From Pseudomonadota bacterium (GTDB taxonomy: Bacteria; Pseudomonadota; Alphaproteobacteria; Acetobacterales; Acetobacteraceae): 40,412 bases of DNA. The DNA lies in NCBI GenBank assembly GCA_021807785.1, contig JAKBCO010000002.1:1-40412 (forward strand), in the 5' to 3' direction. Each line of letters begins with the position of its first letter. Within the stretch, counting starts at the first letter, position 1. This document shows, one piece after another, positions 16,432 to 25,053 of this stretch. The notes under the pieces were generated by a model, which searched no databases, had not been told where the DNA came from, and worked only from the letters and a program-made list of their open reading frames with translations. A program made the translations under genes and the position numbers.

Positions 16432-16983
16432 ATGCGCCGCCACCGGCTCCGCGACGATCAATGGGAGCGGATCAAGAACCTGCTTGCAGGGTGGGAGGGC
16501 AGGGCGGCGTGATCGTGGCGGACACCCGCCTGTTTATCGCGGCGGCGCGGTATCGCGACCGCGCCGGCATCCCGTGGCGCCGTCTGCCGGACCGCCTGGG
16601 CGAGTGGAACAACGTGCATCGGCGGTTCAGCCGCTGGGCCAAATCGGCGTCTGGCACCGCGTGTTCCGGGCCCTCGGGGCGGAGGCTGGCACCGAATCTG
16701 CGACGTTCGACAGCACCATCGAGCGCACATACCAGCATAGCGCCGGGAGCTAAATGAATCGGTGCTGACCGGACGATCGGCCGTTCGCGCGGTGGGTGTA
16801 TCGAGATCCATGCCCTTGTCGGTACTCTGGGCGATCCGACCGCCTGCTTCCCGAGCGGAGGCGAGGCCCATGATCTGAGCCAGCCCCGAGCAGTTCCGGG
16901 CCATCGCGACCCGCTACGACAAGACCGCCCGGAACTTCCTCGCCGGCATCGAACTCGCCGCAACCGCGATTGGGCTCGATTGA
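16432..16983 (+). pseudogene. Degraded IS5-family transposase (frameshifts and internal deletion)
   Basis: Pieces of an IS5-family transposase occur in order but in different frames. MRRHRLRDDQWERIKNLL starts at 16432. RLFIAAARYRDRAGIPWRRL and NNVHRRFSRWAK follow in a second frame. GVWHRVFRALGAE and FDSTIERTYQHSAG, with the IDST-like second catalytic Asp, are in a third. IGRSRGG plus IHALV and GEAHDLS come next, and finally EQFRAIATRYDKTARNFLAG to the TGA at 16983. The segment between GEAHDLS and EQFRAIATRYDK is missing, so the last catalytic Glu region is lost. I could not define terminal inverted repeats. It cannot make an active transposase. Confidence 0.85.
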
Positions 16984-17021
16984 CGGCAAGGCTCACTCTC
17001 GCAGCCCCCTCGCGTGATGGT

Positions 17022-17357
17022 TCATAGCGGACGGAACATCACCAGCGCATCGACGTCGCCCAGGCTCGGGTGATGGAAGGCGGCTGGCAGGCGGCCGACG
17101 GTGGCGAAGCCCATTGCCTGCCACAGCCGGACCGCGCGCGCGATGCTCGCCCCGGTGGCGCCGGTGGCGGGCATGTAGCCGCAGTCGCAGACATGGGCCC
17201 CGCCACCGGCCTGGTTCGTGCGCGGAGCGTAGGTGCCGAGGATCGGGCCCGCATCCGCGGCGACGGAGGATTCCTTGTCGTAGCCGAACCAGTCGCCGAG
17301 CGCCTCGGCCTTGGTCAGGTTGCGATCACGCGTGTAGGTTTCGCCGGCACGGATCAC
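17022..17357 (-). pseudogene. GNAT-family N-acetyltransferase with central deletion
   Basis: The 111-residue ORF carries the N-terminal half of a GNAT protein (AGETYTRDRNLTKAEALGDW ... NQAGGGAHVCDCGYM). It joins directly to the C-terminal end (ARAVRLWQAMGFATVGRLP, then LGDVDALVMFRPL). The stretch between normally holds the acetyl-CoA binding motif (R/Q-x-x-G-x-G/A) and about 40 more residues; here it is replaced by PATGATGASI. The frame is open, but without motif A it should not bind acetyl-CoA. It lies between two IS5 remnants and is divergent from the isomerase-like gene. It could be a short expressed relic; I call it a pseudogene. Confidence 0.65.
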
Positions 17358-17490
17358 CGGCCGATAATCGTCCAGATCGCGGGGCGGTGGGCGGGGATTG
17401 GCGGATTCCGACCGGGCTTGCCGTCAGCCAGGATCCTGGCGATGATCGTTTCAAACCATGGGCGCCGCCGCCGCCAACGAGGAGCCGATC

Positions 17491-18138
17491 ATGAGCACGA
17501 GCGCGCCGCGCAGCATCGACTACTATTTCTGGCTGCTCTCCGACTGGGCCTATCTCGGCGGCGTGCGGTTCGCGCAGCTGGCGGTTCGGCACGATCTTGC
17601 CGTCCACCATATCCCGCTGCGGCTGCCGGACGTGTATGCGAGGAGTGGCGGCCTGACGCTGCAGAACCGCGCGTGGCAGCGGCAGGCGTATCGCATCGCC
17701 GAGTTGAAGCGCTGGCGGACCAAGCTTGGTATCGCCGTCAATATCGAGCCCAGGTTCTTTCCCACCGACATCGATCTTGCCTCCTGCATGGTGATCGCCG
17801 CGCAGAACCGCGGCCTTGCCGTGGCCGGTTTGGTGAACGCGATGATGCGGGCGGTGTGGGCGGAGGACCGCGACCTCGCGCAACCCGGGACGCTGGCCGA
17901 GATCGCGTCGGCGCAGGGGCTCGGCGCGGCGGAACTGCTGGGGGAGGCGGGCCTGGAATCCGTGCGCGCGGCCTATCGCGCGAATACCGAGCGCGCGCTC
18001 GATGCCGGGGTGTTCGGCTCGCCTTTCTATCACTTCAACGGCGAACTGTTCTGGGGACAGGACCGGCTGGATATGCTGGAAGATGCGATCGTCGCCACGG
18101 GCAGCCGGGATCTTGGTCGGACGCCCCCGCCGGGATGA
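17491..18138 (+). CDS. DsbA-family / 2-hydroxychromene-2-carboxylate isomerase-like protein
   Basis: I start at ATG 17491 (MSTSAPRSIDYYFW), 33 bases inside the track ORF, because GAGGAG sits 6 bases upstream. The 215-residue product matches the HCCA isomerase branch of the thioredoxin fold: IDYYFWLLSDWAYLGGVRF at the start (the SPY/S position), HIPLRLPDV, and GVFGSPFYHFNGELFWGQDRLDML at the end. There is no CxxC, so it is not a disulfide oxidoreductase. Known members use glutathione in aromatic catabolism or act as kappa-class GSTs. The substrate here is unknown. It is apparently intact, unlike its neighbours, and may be cargo of a decayed composite element. Confidence 0.8.
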   Translation: MSTSAPRSIDYYFWLLSDWAYLGGVRFAQLAVRHDLAVHHIPLRLPDVYARSGGLTLQNRAWQRQAYRIAELKRWRTKLGIAVNIEPRFFPTDIDLASCMVIAAQNRGLAVAGLVNAMMRAVWAEDRDLAQPGTLAEIASAQGLGAAELLGEAGLESVRAAYRANTERALDAGVFGSPFYHFNGELFWGQDRLDMLEDAIVATGSRDLGRTPPPG

Positions 18139-18245
18139 GGCGGCCGAGCGTCCTGCGCCACCTGAGGCAACCGCGATCGCGAGCCAGGATGTCCAGTCAG
18201 CCGTGGCCCCAGGAAGCTGGGCAGAACAGCCGCCCGGTAGGTTGA

Positions 18246-18305
18246 ACCGCGCGGAGCTTTCTGGCGGCCGTCAACCTCGCCGCAAGCGCGATCTGGCTCG
18301 ATTGA
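18246..18305 (+). pseudogene. C-terminal scrap of a second IS5-family transposase
   Basis: TARSFLAAVNLAASAIWLD followed by TGA at 18303-18305 is the typical end of IS5-family transposases. An in-frame TGA lies just before it at 18243-18245. Its last ~41 bases, including the TGA and a few bases beyond, match the end of the first remnant (16943-16983 region) at about 35 of 41 positions. It is only a relic, but it brackets the GNAT and isomerase genes. Confidence 0.7.
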
Positions 18306-18325
18306 CGACAGGGCCCGGTTCGCCG

Positions 18326-19210
18326 TCAGCCCGCCGCGGCGGCCGCCAGCTCCCGCAACCGCGCCGCACCGGCGGCCCCTTTCAGCGCGTCGCGCCAGGC
18401 GCTTTCGGCGACCCGCTGATGGGCGCTCACCGCGTCATCGGCGCTGGTCACCATCGCCACCCCGGTGGGCGCGCCCGGCGTGGTTTCCGGGCGGAACGGG
18501 TTGATCGCCAGGGTCACTTTCTCGCGTCCGCGCAGCAGGGTGAAGCGGGTGGTGGGTTCGGCGCCGGCGAGCAGGCCGAATTGCAGCCCCATCGGCTCGG
18601 CCTCCATCAGCGCGGCCATGTTCTCGATCTCGGTGGCCGCCACCTGCCGGCCGATCCGCCGCACCCGGTCGGAGACCGCCATGCCGCCGGTGATGCCCTG
18701 TTCGAGCAGCCGGCGCACGTCGGTGATGCTCACCATGCAGATGATGTTCGGCCGGCGCAGCTGATAGAGCCGCTTGCGCGCGGCCAGCACGCCCAGCACC
18801 TGTTCGCCCTGGCTGTGCATGGCGGCGCGCTCGGCGCCCGCGCGCTCGGCCAACTCGTCGAACGCCTCGGCCAGCGCCAGATCCACCGCCTCGGAGGTGG
18901 TGAGGTAGTTGAGCGGCCCCAGGATCTCCAGGATCTGGTCGGTGGCTTCCTCGAGCTGGCGCAGCCGCTCGAAATAGCCCACCGCGCGACTATAGTACTC
19001 GATGCCGATGCCCAGCAGCGACAGCGGCGAGATTTTCAGCAGCTCGGCCAGGCGCTTGATGGTGTCGAGCTTGATGACATCGCCTTTTTCGTAGCGATAG
19101 AGCGCGGCGCGGGAGACGCCGAGTCGAGCCGCGATTTCCTCCGCGCGCATCCCGGATTCCAGCCGGAAGGCACGCAGCTGCTGGCCGATTTCATTGAAGC
19201 GCATCGACAT
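18326..19210 (-). CDS. XRE-family transcriptional regulator
   Basis: The protein has about 294 residues from ATG 19210 (MSMRFNEIGQQL); an upstream in-frame ATG at 19264 would add 18 low-complexity residues, and neither start has a strong ribosome site. Residues about 6-64 are an XRE/Cro helix-turn-helix: AEEIAARLGVSRAALYRYEKG, then LDTIKRLAELLKISP. The remaining ~225 residues are a possible ligand-sensing part that I do not recognise. It is the last gene after hyi and the reductase on the same strand, 149 bases downstream of the latter, so control of that glyoxylate/glycerate pair is a reasonable guess. Confidence 0.8.
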   Translation of the reverse strand: MSMRFNEIGQQLRAFRLESGMRAEEIAARLGVSRAALYRYEKGDVIKLDTIKRLAELLKISPLSLLGIGIEYYSRAVGYFERLRQLEEATDQILEILGPLNYLTTSEAVDLALAEAFDELAERAGAERAAMHSQGEQVLGVLAARKRLYQLRRPNIICMVSITDVRRLLEQGITGGMAVSDRVRRIGRQVAATEIENMAALMEAEPMGLQFGLLAGAEPTTRFTLLRGREKVTLAINPFRPETTPGAPTGVAMVTSADDAVSAHQRVAESAWRDALKGAAGAARLRELAAAAAG

Positions 19211-19359
19211 CGCCGAGCCCTGTCCCGATGGTTGTAGCGACGCCCGGCGTGACCGCCGGGCCATGGCCCGCCACCTTAACCATCCGCAGGCGCGCTGGCA
19301 ATGGACAATCGCACCCGGTGCGACCCGTCTCTCCCGGCGGCGCCGCGCTCAGAACCCGG

Positions 19360-20244
19360 TTATTTGCCGTCCCGGATCGAGAAATGACCCAGCCGTTCGA
19401 TCGCCTTGATCAGCGCCGAATGGTCCTGCTCGCCCTCGCCATGCGCCGCGCAGGAGGACATCAGCTGCTGGGCGATCGCGGTGTTGGGCAGCGACAGGTT
19501 GAGCGCCCGGGCCGAGGCCAGCGCCAGATTCAAATCCTTCTGGTGCAGCCGGATACGGAACCCCGGATCGAACGTGCCCTGGATCATGCGCTCGGCGTGC
19601 AGCTCCAGGATGCGCGAGGCGGCGAACCCGCCCGAGATCGCCTGGCGCACCTTGGCCGGGTCGGCGCCGGCGCGGGCGGCGAAGACCAGCGCCTCCGATA
19701 CCGCCTGGATGTTCAGCGCGACGATGATCTGGTTGGCGACCTTGCAGGTCTGCCCCGCCCCCACCGGGCCGACATGGGTGATGTTCTTGCCCATCACCTC
19801 GAACAGCGGCTTCGCGCGGGCGAAGCCGGCCTCGGTCCCGCCGGCCATGATGGTCAGCGCCGCGTTCTTCGCCCCCACCTCGCCGCCGGAGACCGGGGCA
19901 TCGACATACTCGCAGCCGAGCGCGGCGATCTTCTCCGCGAACGCCTTGGTCTCGATCGGGCTGATCGAGGACATGTCGATCACCAGCGAGCCGGGCTTCA
20001 GGCCGGCCGCGGCCCCGCCGGCGCCGAACAGCGCCGCCTCGACGTCCTGGGTATCGGGCACCATCAGGATCACCACCTCGGAGGCGGCGGCGACCGCCTC
20101 GGAGCTGGGCAGCACGGTGGCGGCGGCGCGGAGCTCCGCGGTCAGGCTGGCCCGCTCGGGCACCGCGAGCGTGTGGCCGGCGGCCTTCAGGTTGAGCGCC
20201 ATGGGGCGGCCCATGATGCCGAGGCCGATGAAACCGATCTTCAT
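19360..20244 (-). CDS. garR: 2-hydroxy-3-oxopropionate (tartronate semialdehyde) reductase
   Basis: This 294-residue protein is of the beta-hydroxyacid dehydrogenase family. It has an N-terminal NAD(P) site GFIGLGIMGRPMALNL, a DAPVSGGEVGAKNAALTIM substrate segment, VGAGQTCKVANQIIVALN with the catalytic Lys, and LHQKDLNLAL near the C-terminus. It reduces tartronate semialdehyde to D-glycerate in the glyoxylate/glycerate route. The ATG at 20244 has AGGAGA 8-9 bases upstream. It lies 31 bases downstream of hydroxypyruvate isomerase, the usual partner. The glxR name would be equally apt. No glyoxylate carboligase gene is next to it. Confidence 0.9.
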   Translation of the reverse strand: MKIGFIGLGIMGRPMALNLKAAGHTLAVPERASLTAELRAAATVLPSSEAVAAASEVVILMVPDTQDVEAALFGAGGAAAGLKPGSLVIDMSSISPIETKAFAEKIAALGCEYVDAPVSGGEVGAKNAALTIMAGGTEAGFARAKPLFEVMGKNITHVGPVGAGQTCKVANQIIVALNIQAVSEALVFAARAGADPAKVRQAISGGFAASRILELHAERMIQGTFDPGFRIRLHQKDLNLALASARALNLSLPNTAIAQQLMSSCAAHGEGEQDHSALIKAIERLGHFSIRDGK

Positions 20245-20275
20245 GCGCGGATATCTCCTGTTCGGGACGAAACGG

Positions 20276-21055
20276 TCAGGCGGCGAAGCGCTTGATCCAG
20301 GAAAGCCCGGCCACGGTGTCCCCGGCCGGACGGTATTCGCAGCCGACCCAGCCCGCGTAGCCCAGCGCGTCCATCCGCGCGAACACGTAGTCCCAGGCGA
20401 TCTCGCCGGTCCCGGGCTCGTTTCGGGCCGGCACGTCGGCGATCTGCGTATGCACGATCAGCGGCAGATGGAGCTCCATCCGCTTGGTGATGTCGCCCTC
20501 GGTCACCTGGACATGGTAGAGGTCGAATTGCAGCCCGATGCGATCGCGCCCGATCGCCTCCACCACCGCCGCGCCCTGCGCCTGGGTGTTGAGGAAATAG
20601 CCCGGCATGTCGCGGTGGTTGATCGGCTCGATCGCGAGCTTCACCCCCGCCGCGGCGGCCTGCTCGGCGGCCCAGGCGAGGTTGGCGGCGTAGCAGGCGG
20701 CGGCGGTGACCGGGGCGGTGCCGGCGGGCGGGATGCCGGCCATGCAATGCACCAGCCGCCCGCCCAGCGCCGCGGCATAGTCCAGGGCGCGGGCGACGCC
20801 GTCGCGGAACTCGGACTGCCGCCCGGGCAGGGAGGCGAGGCCGCGCTCGCCCTTGGCCCAGTCGCCGGGGGGCATGTTGAACAGCGCCAGGGTCAGCCCG
20901 TTGGCGTCCAGGCGGCGGCGGATCTCGACCGCCGGGTGGTCATAGGGGAACAGGAACTCCACGCCCTTGAACCCGGCCCGGGCGGCGGCGTCGAACCGGT
21001 CGAGGAACGGCACCTCGTTGAACATCATGGACAGGTTGGCGGCGAAGCGTGGCAT
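20276..21055 (-). CDS. hyi: Hydroxypyruvate isomerase
   Basis: This 259-residue TIM-barrel protein (AP-endonuclease-2-like isomerase family) begins MPRFAANLSMMFNEVPFLDR, the signature start of Hyi. It also has KGVEFLFPYDH, KLAIEPINHRDMPGYFL (metal-site Glu), and HTQIADVPARNEPGTGEI. It interconverts hydroxypyruvate and tartronate semialdehyde, feeding the reductase encoded next. GGGAGGA is 5 bases upstream of the ATG at 21055. It is first of the minus-strand set and divergent from the AI-2E-family gene. Confidence 0.93.
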   Translation of the reverse strand: MPRFAANLSMMFNEVPFLDRFDAAARAGFKGVEFLFPYDHPAVEIRRRLDANGLTLALFNMPPGDWAKGERGLASLPGRQSEFRDGVARALDYAAALGGRLVHCMAGIPPAGTAPVTAAACYAANLAWAAEQAAAAGVKLAIEPINHRDMPGYFLNTQAQGAAVVEAIGRDRIGLQFDLYHVQVTEGDITKRMELHLPLIVHTQIADVPARNEPGTGEIAWDYVFARMDALGYAGWVGCEYRPAGDTVAGLSWIKRFAA

Positions 21056-21114
21056 CGGTTCCTCCCGGCGCGGGAGCCTTCCCCGGCGCGGTGCGGGGCG
21101 GCTACGATGCGGCG

Positions 21115-22197
21115 GTGCTTACGCCCACCCCGCCGGTCTGCAAAGACTCCCCCAGCCTGGAACGCGCCCTGCTCTGGCTGCTGCTGGGCGCGCTCGGTGC
21201 CGGCTGCGCGCTGGTGCTGCTGCCGTTCCTGTCCGCCCTGCTGTGGGCCGGCATCCTGGTGTTCACCACCTGGCCGGTGTTCGCCGCGCTGCGCCGGGTA
21301 ATCGGTGGCCCCGCCGCGGGGCTGGCGATGGTGGCGCTGGCCGCGGTGGTGATCGTGGTTCCGATCGTGCTCGCCGCGCCGGCGGGAGAGGCCAGCGCGG
21401 CCCAGCTGCGCGCCGCCGCGCTGGCGGGCTTGGCCGCCGGCCTGCCGCCGGCGCCGGACTGGGTGCGCGCGCTGCCGGTGCTGGGCGGCGCGCTGTCGGA
21501 TGCGTGGAACCGCTGGGCGGTGGATATCTCGGCGGCGCTGGCGGCGCTGCAACCCTATTTCGGGCTGGCGCTGGAGGCGGCGCTGCGGCTCCTGCTCAGC
21601 ATCGCCGGCGGGGTGCTGATGTTCGGCTTCGCCCTGTTCGTGGCGTTCTTCTTCTATTTGCACGGCGAGGCGCTGGCGGCCGGCCTGGTGCGACTCGGCG
21701 CGCGCATCGGCGGGCCAGGGGCGGCCCGGCTGCTGGCGCTGACCGGCGCCACGGTGCGGGGCGTGGTGCTGGGGCTGATCGGAACCGCGCTGATCCAGGG
21801 GCTGCTGATGGCGGCCGGCCTGGCGCTGGCCGGGGTGCCACGCCCGATGCTGCTCGGGGTGGTCACCGGCCTGCTCGCGCTGCTGCCTGTGGGCGCGCCG
21901 CTGGTCTGGATTCCGGCCGCACTCTGGCTGCTGGCCCGCGGCGCGCCCGGCCATGCCGCGTTCCTGGCGCTGTGGGGCCTGGTCGCGGTGGGCGGCGCCG
22001 ATCAGGTGATCCGCCCCTGGTTCATTGCCCGCGGCGCCGCCCTGCCGTATCTGCTGAGCGTGCTCGGCGTGCTGGGGGGTGCGCTCGGGTTCGGCCTGCT
22101 TGGCATCTTCCTGGGGCCGGTCCTGCTGGGCGTGGGTTACACGCTGGTGCTGGACTGGAGCCGGGGGGCCGGGTTCACCGCGTCCGAGGTTCGATGA
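21115..22197 (+). CDS. AI-2E/PerM-family membrane transporter
   Basis: The track ORF starts at ATG 21049 inside hyi. I favour a GTG near 21115 (VLTPTPPVC, ~360 residues), but ribosome sites are poor and GTG 21091 is also possible. The protein is highly hydrophobic with about eight membrane segments. These include paired N-terminal helices ending in WPVFAALRR, the long FALFVAFFFYLHGEAL segment, and the C-terminal GADQVIRPWFIARGAALPYLLSVLGVLGG block typical of AI-2E/PerM proteins (UPF0118). Members export AI-2 or act as ion antiporters; the substrate cannot be read here. Its stop overlaps the first permease start (ATGA), an unusual partner for an ABC operon. Confidence 0.85.
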   Translation: MLTPTPPVCKDSPSLERALLWLLLGALGAGCALVLLPFLSALLWAGILVFTTWPVFAALRRVIGGPAAGLAMVALAAVVIVVPIVLAAPAGEASAAQLRAAALAGLAAGLPPAPDWVRALPVLGGALSDAWNRWAVDISAALAALQPYFGLALEAALRLLLSIAGGVLMFGFALFVAFFFYLHGEALAAGLVRLGARIGGPGAARLLALTGATVRGVVLGLIGTALIQGLLMAAGLALAGVPRPMLLGVVTGLLALLPVGAPLVWIPAALWLLARGAPGHAAFLALWGLVAVGGADQVIRPWFIARGAALPYLLSVLGVLGGALGFGLLGIFLGPVLLGVGYTLVLDWSRGAGFTASEVR

Positions 22198-23177
22198 TCG
22201 TCTTCATCCTCGCCCGCCTCTTGCAGGCGATCCCGGTCCTGATCGCGGTCGGCGTGATCGCGTTCGCCATGTTCCGCTACGTGGGCGACCCGATCGGGGC
22301 GATGCTGGGGCAGGATTATTCCGATGCCCACCGCGCCGAGCTGATGCACAAGCTGGGGCTGGACCAGCCCGCCTATGTGCAGTTCTTCCGCTTCCTCTGG
22401 AACGCCCTGCACGGCAATTTCGGCATCAGCTACCGGGTGGGCGAGCCGGTGGCCACGCTGTTCGCCCAGCGCCTGCCGGCCACCCTGGAACTCGCGATCA
22501 CCGCCACCGTGCTGGCGGTGCTGGTGGCGATCCCGGCCGGCGTCTATGCCGGCATCTGGCCGCGATCATGGGTCTCGCGCGCGTTGATGGTGGGCAGCCT
22601 GCTCGGCGTGTCGCTGCCCACCTTCCTGATCGGCGTGCTGCTGATCCTCGCCTTCTCGGTGCAGCTGGGCTGGCTACCCAGTTTCGGGCGCGGCCATGTG
22701 GTGCATCTGGGGTTCTGGACCACCGGGTTTCTCACCCTCTCCGGGCTGCGCGCGCTGGTGCTGCCGGCGATCACGCTCGGGATGTTCGAGCTCACCCTCA
22801 TCATGCGGCTGGTGCGCGCCGAGATGCTGGAAGTGCTGCGCTCGGACTACATCAAGTTCGCCCGCGCGCGCGGGCTGCGGGCCCGGACCATCTATTTCGG
22901 CCATGCGCTGAAGAACACGCTGGTGCCGGTCATCACCATCATCGGGCTGCAACTCGGCGGGGTGGTGGCCTATTCGGTGGTGACCGAAACGGTCTTCCAA
23001 TGGCCCGGGGTGGGGCTGCTGTTCATCCAGTCGGTGGCGGCGGCCGATATCCCGGTGATGGCGGCCTATTTGTTGCTTGTCGGCGTGGTGTTCGTAACCA
23101 TCAACCTGGTGGTGGACTTGTTATATTACGCGGTCGATCCCCGCCTGCGAGTGGAACGCCCGGGGCACGGGCGATGA
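22194..23177 (+). CDS. DppB/OppB-type ABC transporter permease
   Basis: This is a 327-residue inner-membrane protein starting at ATG 22194, which overlaps the upstream stop by 4 bases. The start MIVFILARLLQAIPVLIAVG and helix FRYVGDPIGAMLG are typical of the peptide/nickel/opine family. The EAA loop is seen as SDYIKFARARGLRARTIYFGHALKN. The end, NLVVDLLYYAVDPRLR, is diagnostic of the first permease. It forms the channel with the next gene's product. It is coupled by an ATGA overlap to the second permease. Confidence 0.92.
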   Translation: MIVFILARLLQAIPVLIAVGVIAFAMFRYVGDPIGAMLGQDYSDAHRAELMHKLGLDQPAYVQFFRFLWNALHGNFGISYRVGEPVATLFAQRLPATLELAITATVLAVLVAIPAGVYAGIWPRSWVSRALMVGSLLGVSLPTFLIGVLLILAFSVQLGWLPSFGRGHVVHLGFWTTGFLTLSGLRALVLPAITLGMFELTLIMRLVRAEMLEVLRSDYIKFARARGLRARTIYFGHALKNTLVPVITIIGLQLGGVVAYSVVTETVFQWPGVGLLFIQSVAAADIPVMAAYLLLVGVVFVTINLVVDLLYYAVDPRLRVERPGHGR

Positions 23178-24091
23178 GCGCCACCGCGATGAGCGCCACC
23201 CTGGCCCGCTGGCGTGACAGCGATCTCTGGCACAGCTTCACCCATTCCCCGGTGGCGCTCGGCGCGACCCTGCTCGCGGCGGTGTTCTTCGTCGGCGCCT
23301 TCGGCGCGCCCTGGATCGCGCCGCATGATCCGTTCAACATCGCCTCCCTCAGCCTGCTCAACAGCTTCCGCCACCCGTTCGCCTCCTGGACCTACCCGCT
23401 CGGTACCGACGAACAGGGGCGCGACATGCTGTCGGCGATCATGTTCGGCACCAGGGTCAGCCTGCTGGTCGGCGCCGCCGCGGTGATCTTCGCGCTGGTC
23501 GCCGGGGTCGGCATCGGCCTCGTCGCCGGCTACGCGGGCGGCTGGCTGGACGGGCTGCTGATGCGCATCGCCGACATTCAGCTCACCTTTCCCGCCATCC
23601 TGATGGCGCTGCTCATCGACGGCGTGTTCAGCGCCCTGGTCCCGCGCGACCGCCACGATTCGGTGCAGATCTACGTGATCGTGCTGGCGATCGGCATCTC
23701 CCGCTGGCCGCAGTTCGCGCGCGTGGTGCGCGGCTCCACCCTGGTGGAGCGCGGCAAGGATTACGTCGCCGCGGCGCGGGTGATCGGCATCGGCCGCGGG
23801 CGCATCCTGCTCGGCCATATCCTGCCCAACGTGCTGGGGCCGGTGCTGGTGATCGGCACCCTGACGCTCGGGCTGGCCATCCTCGACGAGGCGACCTTGT
23901 CCTTCCTCGGCGTCGGGCTGCCGCAGACGCAGCCCTCGCTGGGGACGCTGATCCGCATCGGCGATGATTTCCTGTTCTCCGGGCAGTGGTGGGTGACGGT
24001 CTTTCCCGGCGTCGCGCTGATGCTGCTGGTGCTGGCGATCAACCTGTTGGGCGACTGGCTGCGCGATGCGCTGAACCCGAGGCTCCGATGA
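23174..24091 (+). CDS. DppC/OppC-type ABC transporter permease
   Basis: This 305-residue second permease has its ATG at 23174 overlapping the previous stop. After a short cytoplasmic start come a membrane helix (LGATLLAAVFFVGAFGAPW), the family hallmarks APHDPFNI and LGTDEQGRDMLSAIMFGTR, and the EAA loop (KDYVAAARVIGIGRGRILLGHILPN). LGVGLPQTQPSLGTLI and NLLGDWLRDALNPRLR at the end are also typical. It completes the transmembrane pair. Its stop overlaps the ATPase start. Confidence 0.92.
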   Translation: MSATAMSATLARWRDSDLWHSFTHSPVALGATLLAAVFFVGAFGAPWIAPHDPFNIASLSLLNSFRHPFASWTYPLGTDEQGRDMLSAIMFGTRVSLLVGAAAVIFALVAGVGIGLVAGYAGGWLDGLLMRIADIQLTFPAILMALLIDGVFSALVPRDRHDSVQIYVIVLAIGISRWPQFARVVRGSTLVERGKDYVAAARVIGIGRGRILLGHILPNVLGPVLVIGTLTLGLAILDEATLSFLGVGLPQTQPSLGTLIRIGDDFLFSGQWWVTVFPGVALMLLVLAINLLGDWLRDALNPRLR

Positions 24092-25053
24092 GCGCCCCGC
24101 TGCTGGGGGTGGCCGACCTGACCGTGGAGTTCCCCACCCGCCGCGGCATCTTGCGGGCGCTGGACGCGGTCTCCTTCGCCATCGCGCCAGGCGAGATCCT
24201 GGGCATGGTCGGCGAGAGCGGGGCCGGCAAGTCGCTGACCGGGGCGGCGATCATCGGCCTGCTCGCACCCCCCGGACGCATTGCCGGCGGCGAGGTGCGG
24301 CTGGAAGGGGCGCGCATCGACCACCTGCCCGCCGAGGCGATGCGGCGCATCCGCGGCCGGCGCATCGGCGCGATCTTCCAGGACCCGCTCACCACCCTCA
24401 ACCCGCTCTACACCATCGGCCGGCAGCTGACCGAGACCATCCGCACCCATCTGCCGATGTCGGCCGCCGAAGCCCGCACGCGCGCGATCCGCTGGCTGGA
24501 CGAGGTGGGGATTCCCGCCGCCGCCCGCCGGATCGATGCCTATCCGCACGAATTTTCCGGCGGGCAGCGCCAGCGGGTGGTGATCGCGCTGGCGCTGTGC
24601 GCCGAGCCGCGGCTGGTGATCGCCGACGAACCCACCACCGCGCTCGATGTCTCGATCCAGGCGCAGATCATCGCCCTGCTGAAGCGGCTGGCGCGCGAGC
24701 ACGGCACGGCGGTCCTGCTGATCACCCACGATATGGGCGTGATCGCCGAGACCGCGGATCGCGTCGCGGTGATGTATGCCGGGCGGATCGCCGAGATCGG
24801 CCCGGTGGCCGAGGTGATCCGCGCGCCCGCCCACCCCTATACCGAAGGGCTGATGGCCTCGATCCCGCCGCTCGAACATCGGCTGGAACGGCTGGCGCAG
24901 ATCGAGGGCGCGATGCCGCGGTTGAACGCCATCCCCGATGGCTGCGCCTTCCACCCGCGCTGCCCGCGCGCCATCGACCGCTGCCGGGGCGAACGCCCCG
25001 CACTCACCCCGGCCGGCGCCACGATGGCCGCCTGTCTGCTCGCCCATGCCTGA
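24088..25053 (+). CDS. DppD/OppD-type ABC transporter ATPase
   Basis: This ATPase has 321 residues from ATG 24088. It shows Walker A GESGAGKS, Q-loop IFQDPLTTLNP, signature FSGGQRQR, Walker B LVIADEPTTALD and switch His ITHDMG. The C-terminal oligopeptide-transporter extension has CAFHPRCPRAIDRC, whose cysteines match the oligo_HPY iron-sulfur-like motif. It energises import with the next ATPase. It overlaps both neighbours. Confidence 0.93.
   Translation: MSAPLLGVADLTVEFPTRRGILRALDAVSFAIAPGEILGMVGESGAGKSLTGAAIIGLLAPPGRIAGGEVRLEGARIDHLPAEAMRRIRGRRIGAIFQDPLTTLNPLYTIGRQLTETIRTHLPMSAAEARTRAIRWLDEVGIPAAARRIDAYPHEFSGGQRQRVVIALALCAEPRLVIADEPTTALDVSIQAQIIALLKRLAREHGTAVLLITHDMGVIAETADRVAVMYAGRIAEIGPVAEVIRAPAHPYTEGLMASIPPLEHRLERLAQIEGAMPRLNAIPDGCAFHPRCPRAIDRCRGERPALTPAGATMAACLLAHA

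Noticed and set aside
18002-19237. 411-residue plus-strand ORF covering the end of the isomerase-like gene and the XRE antisense
   Set aside because: Joins an out-of-frame piece, the IS5 scrap and XRE antisense; not one gene.
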